The notes under the pieces were generated by a model, which saw only the letters and a program-made list of their open reading frames with translations, had not been told where the DNA came from and searched no databases. DNA of 17,568 bases from the NCBI GenBank assembly GCA_001797745.1, contig MGQF01000081.1:6931-24498 (forward strand), written 5' to 3'. Origin of the DNA: Deltaproteobacteria bacterium RBG_13_52_11 (GTDB lineage Bacteria > Desulfobacterota > B13-G15 > RBG-16-54-18). Position numbers and translations under genes: made by a program. Shown one piece after another: positions 1 through 6,909 of the stretch (position 1 is the stretch's first letter; each line of letters begins with the position of its first letter).

Positions 1-296
1 GTATCGATTGCCCTGCCGCCACCGACTCCTGCAACCACATCTGCTCCAAACTCGCGTGCCTTTTCTACATGCTGGGCCGCGCTTGCCCGGGTACATTCTC
101 CTGAAAACGCCTCAAAGTGGTACCCCATCGAATGCTCTTTAAGGCTTGCCGAAACTTGCTCCTGTACAGCAGACAATGCTGTAGGGCCGCCGATGAGGAA
201 CATCTTTGAACCTAAGTGGACGATATATTTACCTGTCTCCTTGAGAACCCGAGGACCCTGTATATATCGGTTTGGCGCGATCATTATCTTAATCAT
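1..296 (-). CDS. GldA-like iron-type alcohol/glycerol dehydrogenase, N-terminal part
   Basis: The gene runs off the left edge, so only its first 98 codons are visible. The translation begins MIKIMIAPNRYIQGPRVL and contains a GE-C-T/R segment and then GVGGGRAID at residues 90-98. The P-x-KYIQG-like opening and the GGG-(K/R)-x-x-D nucleotide-binding loop are typical of the glycerol dehydrogenase branch of the iron-containing alcohol dehydrogenase family, which oxidises secondary hydroxyls of polyols with NAD. Metal-ligand histidines would lie outside the window. The ATG at 296 was chosen because AAGGAGAAGAAGG lies just upstream; an in-frame ATG at 284 is a weaker alternative. It follows the radical SAM gene by 75 bp on the same strand, so it may belong to the same transcript. 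Its position beside mycofactocin genes makes it a possible client enzyme, but that is inference. Confidence 0.85.
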   Translation of the reverse strand, partial: MIKIMIAPNRYIQGPRVLKETGKYIVHLGSKMFLIGGPTALSAVQEQVSASLKEHSMGYHFEAFSGECTRASAAQHVEKAREFGADVVAGVGGGRAID

Positions 297-371
297 GATC
301 CTTCTTCTCCTTGGCTACATGTCTATTCTGCTTCTTGGTGTAATTGAAGAATCTTTCAGCGATTTTAAACC

Positions 372-1517
372 TTAATTTAAATATTTATCAAGTCCCAAAT
401 GATGATGCAATTGAAGAAACTTCTTTCGACCCATCTTTAAAAGTAGAGAAAAATAGGTAAATCCTTCATAAAAAAGGGCATAGCGCTCCAAACCCGGCTC
501 CGTGCATTGTTTGCACTCAGGGTATCTGCCGATTTTTAGACGAATATGAGATGCCCGTTCAGAGAAAAAAAGATCCCTGACAGGGATATCTTTGATATTG
601 CCAAGCCCGACATCTATGAGAGGGCATAAGTACAACTCCCCGGTACTTCGGACAAAGAAATAGTTAAAACCGCATGAACAGGGTTTCCTCATTGTTCCTG
701 TTTTAAGATATTGAACCAGCTTGTCCCCATGATAACTCCACCTAAATCGTTGGCTTTTGTAAAAACTAATCATTTTCCCTATATCTTCTCGAGTGAAAGC
801 CAAATCATCCGCATGGTCATAATTTAAATAGCGAGCCTTAGTAATGATACAGGGTGATATGATGGTAAACAAACCATGTGAATCGGCATATTGGGCAATA
901 TCTTCCAACTCCCCCACGTTGACAGGTAAGATGGTTGTCTTTAATCCGATGATAAGATTGGGAAATTTCTCTCTGAGCCTTTTCAGCCCTTCGATGGTCT
1001 TATTGACCCTTAACCAGGCATCTTTATAGTTTCTTATCTTTTCGTGTATTTCTCCTATAGCATCCATTGCACAAACCATAACTAAATCAATATGCTTATC
1101 CCCCAACCTTTGCAGAATTTTTTCAGTATATTCCAAAACACGACTGGTCAAAAAACCGTTCGTGGTAACGGCAATGGACTTAAGGGTCTTCAGATTACTC
1201 TGTTTTAATTCACAAATACCTATAAAAAGATCCAATAGGTCCTTTCTTAAAAAAGGTTCACCTCCGGTTACGTCCAATTCCCTGAGGTCAGAAAAAAAGT
1301 CAGATGCAAGGAGACGGATCCAATCAGCTATTGAGAGGATCGGCACTTCTCGCGGAATTTTCCAGATATTACACATGACGCATTTCGCAATGCAATGATG
1401 CGTAATTTCAATACTAACAGCCTGGGGTCTTCCTGGTTTTCCTGTCCTTTTCAGATATTGAAAACGAAGACCATTTTTAAAAAGCTGACCGGCTAAGTGA
1501 AGTATTGAATCTGTCAT
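372..1517 (-). CDS. Radical SAM protein with SPASM-like C-terminus, coupled to mftF
   Basis: This 381-residue protein has a radical SAM cluster motif C42-x3-C46-x2-C49 followed by TGGEP, which binds S-adenosylmethionine, and a C-terminal cysteine set (C280, C282, C298, C335, C338) that looks like a SPASM or twitch auxiliary iron-sulfur domain. Such enzymes often modify peptides or build cofactors. The ATG overlaps the mftF stop as ATGA (4 nt), which indicates translational coupling and a linked role. It is clearly different from MftC at 8848-9903, which is longer-spaced from it and sits next to mftA and mftB. A function in tailoring, trimming or attaching something to the glycosylated cofactor is possible, but I do not recognise a characterised orthologue. 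The family call is secure and the substrate is unknown. Confidence 0.88.
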   Translation of the reverse strand: MTDSILHLAGQLFKNGLRFQYLKRTGKPGRPQAVSIEITHHCIAKCVMCNIWKIPREVPILSIADWIRLLASDFFSDLRELDVTGGEPFLRKDLLDLFIGICELKQSNLKTLKSIAVTTNGFLTSRVLEYTEKILQRLGDKHIDLVMVCAMDAIGEIHEKIRNYKDAWLRVNKTIEGLKRLREKFPNLIIGLKTTILPVNVGELEDIAQYADSHGLFTIISPCIITKARYLNYDHADDLAFTREDIGKMISFYKSQRFRWSYHGDKLVQYLKTGTMRKPCSCGFNYFFVRSTGELYLCPLIDVGLGNIKDIPVRDLFFSERASHIRLKIGRYPECKQCTEPGLERYALFYEGFTYFSLLLKMGRKKFLQLHHHLGLDKYLN

Positions 1518-3010
1518 CCTATTACTTTATGAGAGGACTTTCTTACAAGATGAGGATTTATGGGGTTGAAACAAAGCCTTTTGAGGCAACCCCACCACAC
1601 ACCTAATTGATAAGAGACTTGATCAACAGTAAAATATAACAGGAAAAAAAGGAAATTTAAGCGCGGTTTTTTTATGAAATACTCCCCGATACTTGTCAAA
1701 AGATGCATACATAAAACAATAGCCGAAACCAGGGGTGCCACTATGAATATTAAGGGCACCAAAAAAAGATAATAACGAGAGACAAAGGCGCAGCAATGGT
1801 ATAAAAAAGCACAATAGCTTCGAAATGTGGCGAAGAGAAGGCGAGGAAAGTGTAACGGGATATTCTTTTGGCGTATCTTGGCAAGCTTAATGAGCGAATC
1901 GGTCAAAAGGATTACCCCACACAAACCCAACAATGGTATCCACCCTGAGGTAATCGATAAAAGGGCCAGACCCCAAAAGATAAAATCCGGTAGGGAAAAA
2001 ACGAATTGTTTGATTCTCAGAGCATGGATCAGCTGTAACAAAGGTTCTGATGTCCCGTAATCAAAACGCCGGGAGCAGAAATGTCTCATTTTGTTTCGGT
2101 GTTTATGGTATACCTTGCCAACAGGCCTGTATTCACTATGGTGCCCCTGATCCTGCAACCTCCAGCAAAAGTCCACGTCTTCTCCAACAGACATATCTTC
2201 TCTAAAACCTCCCAACTGTAAAAAGAGAGCCTTTCGAACCAGAAGGTTACAGGAGGGGAGATAAAAAAAACTATCCCCATTCCGGGAACTCTTGGGCCAA
2301 GAACCCATATTCAGAGAAGACCTCACCTTCTCATAACAATCCAGGCCTTTTTCATTAAAGTAAGAGTCAACCATACCTCCCACTGCGCCGTTAGACGGAT
2401 CACTGAAGGCTGGGATAAGCTCCCTCAACCATAAAGGGTCTGGAACGCAATCAGAATCTAAAAAAGCCAGGATTTCACCTTGAGCCCTTTGGGCAGCCAG
2501 ATTCCGACAACAAGAGGCCTGTTTGTGTTCTTTGAGTGCAATGAGATGAACCGGAAATGCGGAGACCACATCAGGGGTGTTGTCATCGGAGGCGTCGTCA
2601 ACCACTATGACTTCCATCTTCTCCTCCGGGTAATCAAGCCGGCTCAAGGATTGAAGGCAGTCAGTAATATCCTCCCGCCTGTTCCTCACAGGGATGATAA
2701 CGGAGACATATGGATAACGAGAAAATATTGGAAAACCTTCCTGCTCAAGGAATCCTTTACGAACCAAGCCGTCCAAAAAGATCTTGGTCTCTTGAGGGTC
2801 GGCGTGATTTACCAAGGACACGATGTTATCAAAAGCAATAAAATTCCCTCTCATATGAGATTCAAAAACGGGTCTCCAGGAAGGGTGAAGAACTATTACT
2901 TTGAGTGGGAAATTAAGAACTAACATCGGAGACCCGTTCTTCTGATGGTATTTGACCGAGTCTCGTAAACGATAAGACAAAGGTTTTTTGCTCAGAGTAT
3001 CGTGTCCCAT
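1514..3010 (-). CDS. mftF: Mycofactocin system family 2 glycosyltransferase MftF
   Basis: This 498-residue protein has an N-terminal segment (about residues 25-95) resembling a small PqqD-like recognition domain. A family 2 glycosyltransferase domain follows: VSVIIPVRNR near 102-111, VVDDAS near 136-141, the DSD motif at 185-187 and GEDVDFCWRL at 276-285. Hydrophobic segments near 343-371, 400-445 and 455-480 suggest membrane anchoring. In mycobacteria MftF adds a beta-1,4-glucan chain to premycofactocin, and the domain order and length here fit that family. The ATG at 3010 is the first start after an in-frame TAA; a GAGG lies very close to it, so initiation may be modest. The gene is downstream of an ETF beta remnant and overlaps the next radical SAM gene. 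The MftF assignment rests on the N-terminal domain plus the mftABC context. Confidence 0.85.
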   Translation of the reverse strand: MGHDTLSKKPLSYRLRDSVKYHQKNGSPMLVLNFPLKVIVLHPSWRPVFESHMRGNFIAFDNIVSLVNHADPQETKIFLDGLVRKGFLEQEGFPIFSRYPYVSVIIPVRNRREDITDCLQSLSRLDYPEEKMEVIVVDDASDDNTPDVVSAFPVHLIALKEHKQASCCRNLAAQRAQGEILAFLDSDCVPDPLWLRELIPAFSDPSNGAVGGMVDSYFNEKGLDCYEKVRSSLNMGSWPKSSRNGDSFFYLPSCNLLVRKALFLQLGGFREDMSVGEDVDFCWRLQDQGHHSEYRPVGKVYHKHRNKMRHFCSRRFDYGTSEPLLQLIHALRIKQFVFSLPDFIFWGLALLSITSGWIPLLGLCGVILLTDSLIKLAKIRQKNIPLHFPRLLFATFRSYCAFLYHCCAFVSRYYLFLVPLIFIVAPLVSAIVLCMHLLTSIGEYFIKKPRLNFLFFLLYFTVDQVSYQLGVWWGCLKRLCFNPINPHLVRKSSHKVIG

Positions 3011-3439
3011 GTCCTCATGCTCGCACTGACCATCCTTGATTTACAGTAATAGCGACGCACGCTCCCCTGGAGGGCAGTTCTCCGTAATACAGAGATCGAT
3101 ATTTCGTGCACCATCCATGATGCGCGACCCCCCTTAAGCACCTGATTCTCATCACCGGACAAAAGGCGACCCGAGATGATGCTCCCCAAAGGCTCCAACC
3201 TGACCATTCTTGTAATCCAGGAATTCTTTGCCGCACAGAATAATATCTGCTACCAGCTCCTTTCTGGACAAAGCCAGGGCCCTGTATGTCTGCCGGGAAT
3301 CTGCTTTACCTTCCATCTCAATCTGGCAGAGATGACCTGCCCCCATGGTCAAACATCTTCTGGATTCTTCCTCAGCAATGAGATCCCTACTACTCAAGGT
3401 CATTGTTGCAACGGTGATTTTTTGAGGTGGTCCAACCAC
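3011..3439 (-). pseudogene. Degraded second ETF beta subunit (remnant)
   Basis: The frame from 3439 down to 3152 encodes KITVATMTLSS, then AEEESRRCLTMGAGH, ADIILCGKEFLDYKNGQVG and LGSPFV. This matches the middle of ETF beta subunits, whose usual form is DLILCGKQAIDxDxGQVGPxLAExLGIPxV. The N-terminal third is absent. After a stop at 3152 the similarity appears to continue in other frames: RI at about 3145, NIDL at about 3095 and ACVAITVNQG near 3030-3060, the last like the LPxVVTVN segment of ETF beta. Several frameshifts are therefore needed and no intact product is likely. The sequence is quite different from the intact ETF beta just upstream, so it is not a recent copy. It overlaps the 3' end of that gene by 40 nt in another frame. 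A short functional product cannot be excluded. Confidence 0.65.
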
Positions 3440-4305
3440 CCTTCTTTGAGAAGGGTTTGAAAGAGTTTCCCTACCACGCTGTCCTCATCGTCTTTTATTA
3501 TCTTTCCCCCTCGTGGTTTAATAGTGCCTGCGAGGAGTTTGCTAATCCGTTCAAAGGCGAGAAGTGTAGAATCAGGTGCAGGTATGAACCTGAGTCTTGG
3601 CTTGGGGAACATGAACGGTCCGGAGCTTGATAAAGCATTTTTTTCACGAATCAACGCTGCGGGAATACCAATATCTGCGAGATCCCAACAGGGGATCTCT
3701 TTCCCCTGTGCGTCTAGCAGGGCCGGAAAAGACGCGTAGCTCTGGATAGCGTCAATGGTTTCCATTGTCATGACAAGAGGAAGGGGACATTCAACCCTTT
3801 CTTTATAACCTCTTGAGAGGCTTTTTAAAGCGATAATCTTCCTTTCTTTCCGATTAACATTTACCTCTATAACCGAACATACCACCGGAAGATTCAGGCA
3901 TGATGCAAGTAGAATGCCCAATTGCCCGATCATGGTATCTGCGCTTTTATTGCCTGCGAGAATGAGGTCGAAACCGAGGATTTGTGCAGTCCTTGCAAAT
4001 ATTAGTGCCTTGGAATTGACAGAGCACTCATCGAGATGTTCATCCCAGATACGGAGCCCCTCATCTGCACCAAGGGCGAGACCTTCACGGATCCACCTCT
4101 CCCCTGATACCGACCCCATATGGATAAGGGTTATGTGGGTATCAGAAAATCTTTCTTTAATCCTGAGGGCAGTCTCGATTGCTGTTTGATCCGCGCGATT
4201 CAGGTGGTGTACGTTCCCCTCATGAAAGAGTTTACCCGTATTATAGCTGTATTCAAGGGGAATCCTTGTATCTTCTACTACCTTTAAGAATACTAATATC
4301 TTCAT
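3400..4305 (-). CDS. etfB: Electron transfer flavoprotein beta subunit (FixA/EtfB-like)
   Basis: This is the ETF beta subunit, 301 residues when started at MKILVFLKVVEDTRIP. That start has AAGGAAAG four bases upstream; an upstream in-frame extension of 20 residues has no ETF similarity. Visible family features are LNRADQTAIETALRIKE (the NPxDxxAxEEAL region), LILAGNKSADTMIGQLG (nucleotide-binding loop) and SRGYKERVECPLPLVMTM. With ETF alpha it forms an FAD/AMP-binding dimer that accepts electrons from dehydrogenases. The gene is last in the run OYE - etfA - fixC - fixX - etfB, 11 nt after fixX. The loop around ADTMIGQLG departs from the usual QAxDxDTxQVG. The last dozen or so residues (DHLKKSPLQQ) appear to be read out of frame from the adjacent ETF beta remnant, so the native C-terminus has probably been altered. 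Confidence 0.93.
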   Translation of the reverse strand: MKILVFLKVVEDTRIPLEYSYNTGKLFHEGNVHHLNRADQTAIETALRIKERFSDTHITLIHMGSVSGERWIREGLALGADEGLRIWDEHLDECSVNSKALIFARTAQILGFDLILAGNKSADTMIGQLGILLASCLNLPVVCSVIEVNVNRKERKIIALKSLSRGYKERVECPLPLVMTMETIDAIQSYASFPALLDAQGKEIPCWDLADIGIPAALIREKNALSSSGPFMFPKPRLRFIPAPDSTLLAFERISKLLAGTIKPRGGKIIKDDEDSVVGKLFQTLLKEGWLDHLKKSPLQQ

Positions 4306-4316
4306 TGGTCTTTCCT

Positions 4317-4592
4317 TTATGTGAGTCGAAAGCGAACACCAAAGCCGCCTACAGGATAATTCCAATCAAGGGCGCCCCGGTCACAGATCAGCAAGCAGGT
4401 TCCACACTCGAGGCATTGCTCATAGGCAAAGTCGATCCTCCTTCTTTCTTCATTCCATTGGTAACAACGAGCCGGGCATACAAATGTACAGGCTTTGTGA
4501 TCGCATCCCGCACAGGTGCTCTGATTGACCCTTATCGAGGGTTCTTCATGAACCATGAAACTTGTGAATTTGAAGAGGTCATCCACTACCAT
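4317..4592 (-). CDS. fixX: FixX-like ferredoxin
   Basis: This 91-residue ferredoxin-like protein has C27-x2-C30-x4-C35-x3-C39-P and C60-x2-C63-x2-C66-x3-C70-D. The spacing and the CPA-x-x-Y segment after the first set resemble FixX, the iron-sulfur partner of FixC, which corresponds to the ferredoxin domain of ETF:quinone oxidoreductase. It should relay electrons from the FixC-like flavoprotein. The ATG at 4592 lies inside the end of fixC (7-nt overlap), with AAAGGAGG about 13 nt upstream. Both cysteine sets are complete here; how many clusters are actually built cannot be read from sequence. Confidence in the family is high. Confidence 0.92.
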   Translation of the reverse strand: MVVDDLFKFTSFMVHEEPSIRVNQSTCAGCDHKACTFVCPARCYQWNEERRRIDFAYEQCLECGTCLLICDRGALDWNYPVGGFGVRFRLT

Positions 4593-5896
4593 AGCAGAGA
4601 TTTTCCTCCTTTTAAAAGGTCGGCAATAAGGTCTCGTTTCGATATAGTGCCCTTAACTGCATCCCATCCAATCTTGCCGATTTTCCTTCGTGGCTTCCCA
4701 TCGGAACGATATATCTCTTCCATGATTCTGTTAATGAGTTGCGGGTATTCTGAAAAGAGTCGTTCCGTGTGCATCCATGAAACAGCTTCCTTGAAGGTCT
4801 TCATATCCTTCAGGACAAAACTTTCTTTCAGACGAGCCTCATACTGACTCAATTGTTTCGATGAAAAATCACCCCTTGTAAAGGCATCAATAACTGTTTC
4901 CGCTGCCATGAAGCCTGAAGCAATGGCAAGATTCATCCCCTCCTGGTTAAGTCCATTCGTGTAACAGAGTGCGGCTGCGTCCCCCGCAACCAGCATCCCG
5001 TCGGTAAAAAGTTTCGGCACCATCCTGTATCCCCCTTCAGGAAGTAGATGGGCTGAGTATTCGACTAACCTGGCATCCTTGAGGTATCTGCGCACAGGGG
5101 GAAGCCCGATAAATTCCTCAAAGAGCAGGTATGGCGCTTTACCACTTTTTTTTAGGGCATCCAGATGTAGTACGATGCCTACTGAAAGGGTTTCTGTTTG
5201 TGTGTATATAAAGCCTCCTCCCCTGATCCCGTCGGTGCAGCCGAGAAATTCGCATGTCGCGCCCTGTGTGCGAACAAGATTGAATCGCTCATTAATCATT
5301 TCTTCAGTAAGACGGAAGAGGGCTTTAACGCCAAGCGCCATCTGCGATGGGATAAAGTCTTTACGAAGCCCCGCTTTTTGGGCAAGGAAGGAGAGCACGC
5401 CATCACATGCCACAACGACCTTGGCCCGTACATTACCGTTATCTCTACCGACCTTTACCCCACTTACTTCTTTACCCTTCCAGATGAGGTCTTTCACAAG
5501 ACAACTGCACAGCAGTGTTGCCCCTGCCTTTGTTGTCTCTTCTGCCAGCCATCTGTCAAAAACTGGCCTGAACAGAGTAAATCCGTTATAAGGCGGACAA
5601 TCAAAGGCATCAGCTTCAAATACCATAGAGGTTGAAGATGTCTTTGCCGACACATACAAAATCCTCTTTACCACATGGCGTTCCCAGGGTGCTTTCATCC
5701 AGAAATCAGGGATGAGTTCCTCTGCAACAGGGAAAAATGGCATCATGCCGCCAAACATGTTCTTTGCACCTGGTGTCTCGCCTCGTTCGAGGAGTAGTAC
5801 ATCAAGTCCCCTCTGAGCCATTCTCAGGGCAGCAGATGCCCCGGCAGGCCCTGCACCAACCACAATGACATCAAATTCTTTCAACTTTCTTGCCAT
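4586..5896 (-). CDS. fixC: FixC / ETF:quinone oxidoreductase-like flavoprotein
   Basis: This 436-residue FAD-dependent oxidoreductase begins with a Rossmann fold GxGxxG at residues 14-19 (GAGPAG) and has LLLERG at the end of the second strand, which binds the FAD ribose. A second FAD motif follows in the last third (GDAAALCYTNGLNQEG). Length and motifs match FixC and the flavin domain of ETF-QO, which take electrons from reduced ETF and pass them towards quinone. The gene overlaps etfA by 16 nt and fixX by 7 nt, so ETF alpha, FixC, FixX and ETF beta form one translational unit. The start at 5896 has AAGGA directly abutting the ATG, so translation probably depends on coupling to etfA. Here it sits inside a mycofactocin operon rather than a nitrogen-fixation or carnitine cluster. 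Confidence 0.93.
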   Translation of the reverse strand: MARKLKEFDVIVVGAGPAGASAALRMAQRGLDVLLLERGETPGAKNMFGGMMPFFPVAEELIPDFWMKAPWERHVVKRILYVSAKTSSTSMVFEADAFDCPPYNGFTLFRPVFDRWLAEETTKAGATLLCSCLVKDLIWKGKEVSGVKVGRDNGNVRAKVVVACDGVLSFLAQKAGLRKDFIPSQMALGVKALFRLTEEMINERFNLVRTQGATCEFLGCTDGIRGGGFIYTQTETLSVGIVLHLDALKKSGKAPYLLFEEFIGLPPVRRYLKDARLVEYSAHLLPEGGYRMVPKLFTDGMLVAGDAAALCYTNGLNQEGMNLAIASGFMAAETVIDAFTRGDFSSKQLSQYEARLKESFVLKDMKTFKEAVSWMHTERLFSEYPQLINRIMEEIYRSDGKPRRKIGKIGWDAVKGTISKRDLIADLLKGGKSLLW

Positions 5897-6909
5897 TCCT
5901 TGATACGTTTCACAAGCTTGGGTAATATCTTCTTCAAATCCCCGATAAAACCAATATCGGAAAGCTGAAAAATCGGAGCCCGTGTATCCTTGTTCACAGC
6001 AATAATCCTTTTTGATTCCTGGATCCCTGCCACATGGTGCGGGGATCCGGAGATGCCTAAGGATACGTAGAGTTCCGGAGACACCATCTTGCCTGTTTGC
6101 CCGATCATCCTCTCTTTTGGAAGGTAGCCATCATCAGCGACGGGCCGTGTTGCTCCCAGCGAGCCCTGAAGAAGTTCTGCGAACTCCTCCAATACGGGGA
6201 AAATTTTTTTATCGGCAATTCCCGCACCTGTACCAATAATCCTTTTTGCATGGATAATATCGGATGTCCTGAAATCGGGCGGTATGCGGTCGAGGATCCT
6301 TGTGCGAATGATTTCAGGGGTAATATCAATCTGTTTTTCGACTACTTTTATATCGCCTCTTTCAGCCTTTAATCCCTTGTCCAGCGCTTCCCGCCTGAAT
6401 GTTGCGATCTCAATGACACCTGGTGAAAAGGAAATTTCCCTTTCATATTGTCCTTCATAGGCAGGTTTAATATAGGAAAGGCATCCCCCTTCATGCTTGA
6501 TATCGACACAATCGGTAACTGCTGCTGTTTCTAAATGGTACGCAATGGACGGGGCAAGCTCCATCCCCATATCACTATTGACGAGGAGAAAAAGTCTCGG
6601 ATGAAGTTCCCTGACAAATTGAATGATTGCCCAGGTGAAGACCTCATGACAATATTCTGAGAACAGATCATTCTTCAGGATATAGAGGGTTGATATTCCT
6701 GTTTCTGCAAGTATCGATGCCTCTTCAAGGGGTTCTCCCATGCTGAGGGCCAAGAGGCTCCCCCCAAGTCCCTTGCTGATTCTGTTTCCTTCTAAACAGA
6801 GCCATGTATTAGTCTCTTCACAGCTTTCACCGAAAGATTCAAGGAAGACCAGCACATCACACCCTTTCCTCATATCTACCCGGTTCTCTTCATTTAAATC
6901 TATACCCAT
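5881..6909 (-). CDS. etfA: Electron transfer flavoprotein alpha subunit (FixB/EtfA-like)
   Basis: This 342-residue protein has the complete C-terminal FAD domain of ETF alpha: GSLGATRPVADDGYLP, then IGQTGKMVSPELYVSLGISG, HHVAGIQESKRIIAVNKD and APIFQLSDIGFIGDL. These are the residues that wrap the FAD in characterised ETFs. The N-terminal domain is shorter and more divergent, but it includes the usual alternation of strands and the HLETAAVTDCVDI segment. It pairs with ETF beta at 3400-4305. The start at 6909 forms TAATG with the stop of the OYE-like gene, so the two products are translationally coupled, which suggests that the OYE-like enzyme is a direct electron donor or partner. That partnership is inference. 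Confidence 0.93.
   Translation of the reverse strand: MGIDLNEENRVDMRKGCDVLVFLESFGESCEETNTWLCLEGNRISKGLGGSLLALSMGEPLEEASILAETGISTLYILKNDLFSEYCHEVFTWAIIQFVRELHPRLFLLVNSDMGMELAPSIAYHLETAAVTDCVDIKHEGGCLSYIKPAYEGQYEREISFSPGVIEIATFRREALDKGLKAERGDIKVVEKQIDITPEIIRTRILDRIPPDFRTSDIIHAKRIIGTGAGIADKKIFPVLEEFAELLQGSLGATRPVADDGYLPKERMIGQTGKMVSPELYVSLGISGSPHHVAGIQESKRIIAVNKDTRAPIFQLSDIGFIGDLKKILPKLVKRIKEWQES

Noticed and set aside
2480..2923. 147-codon plus-strand open frame
   Set aside because: It is antisense to mftF, whose glycosyltransferase motifs are plain, and is a shadow frame.
4179..4847. 222-codon plus-strand open frame
   Set aside because: It lies antisense to etfB, fixX and fixC, all of which have clear motifs, and it shows no domain of its own.
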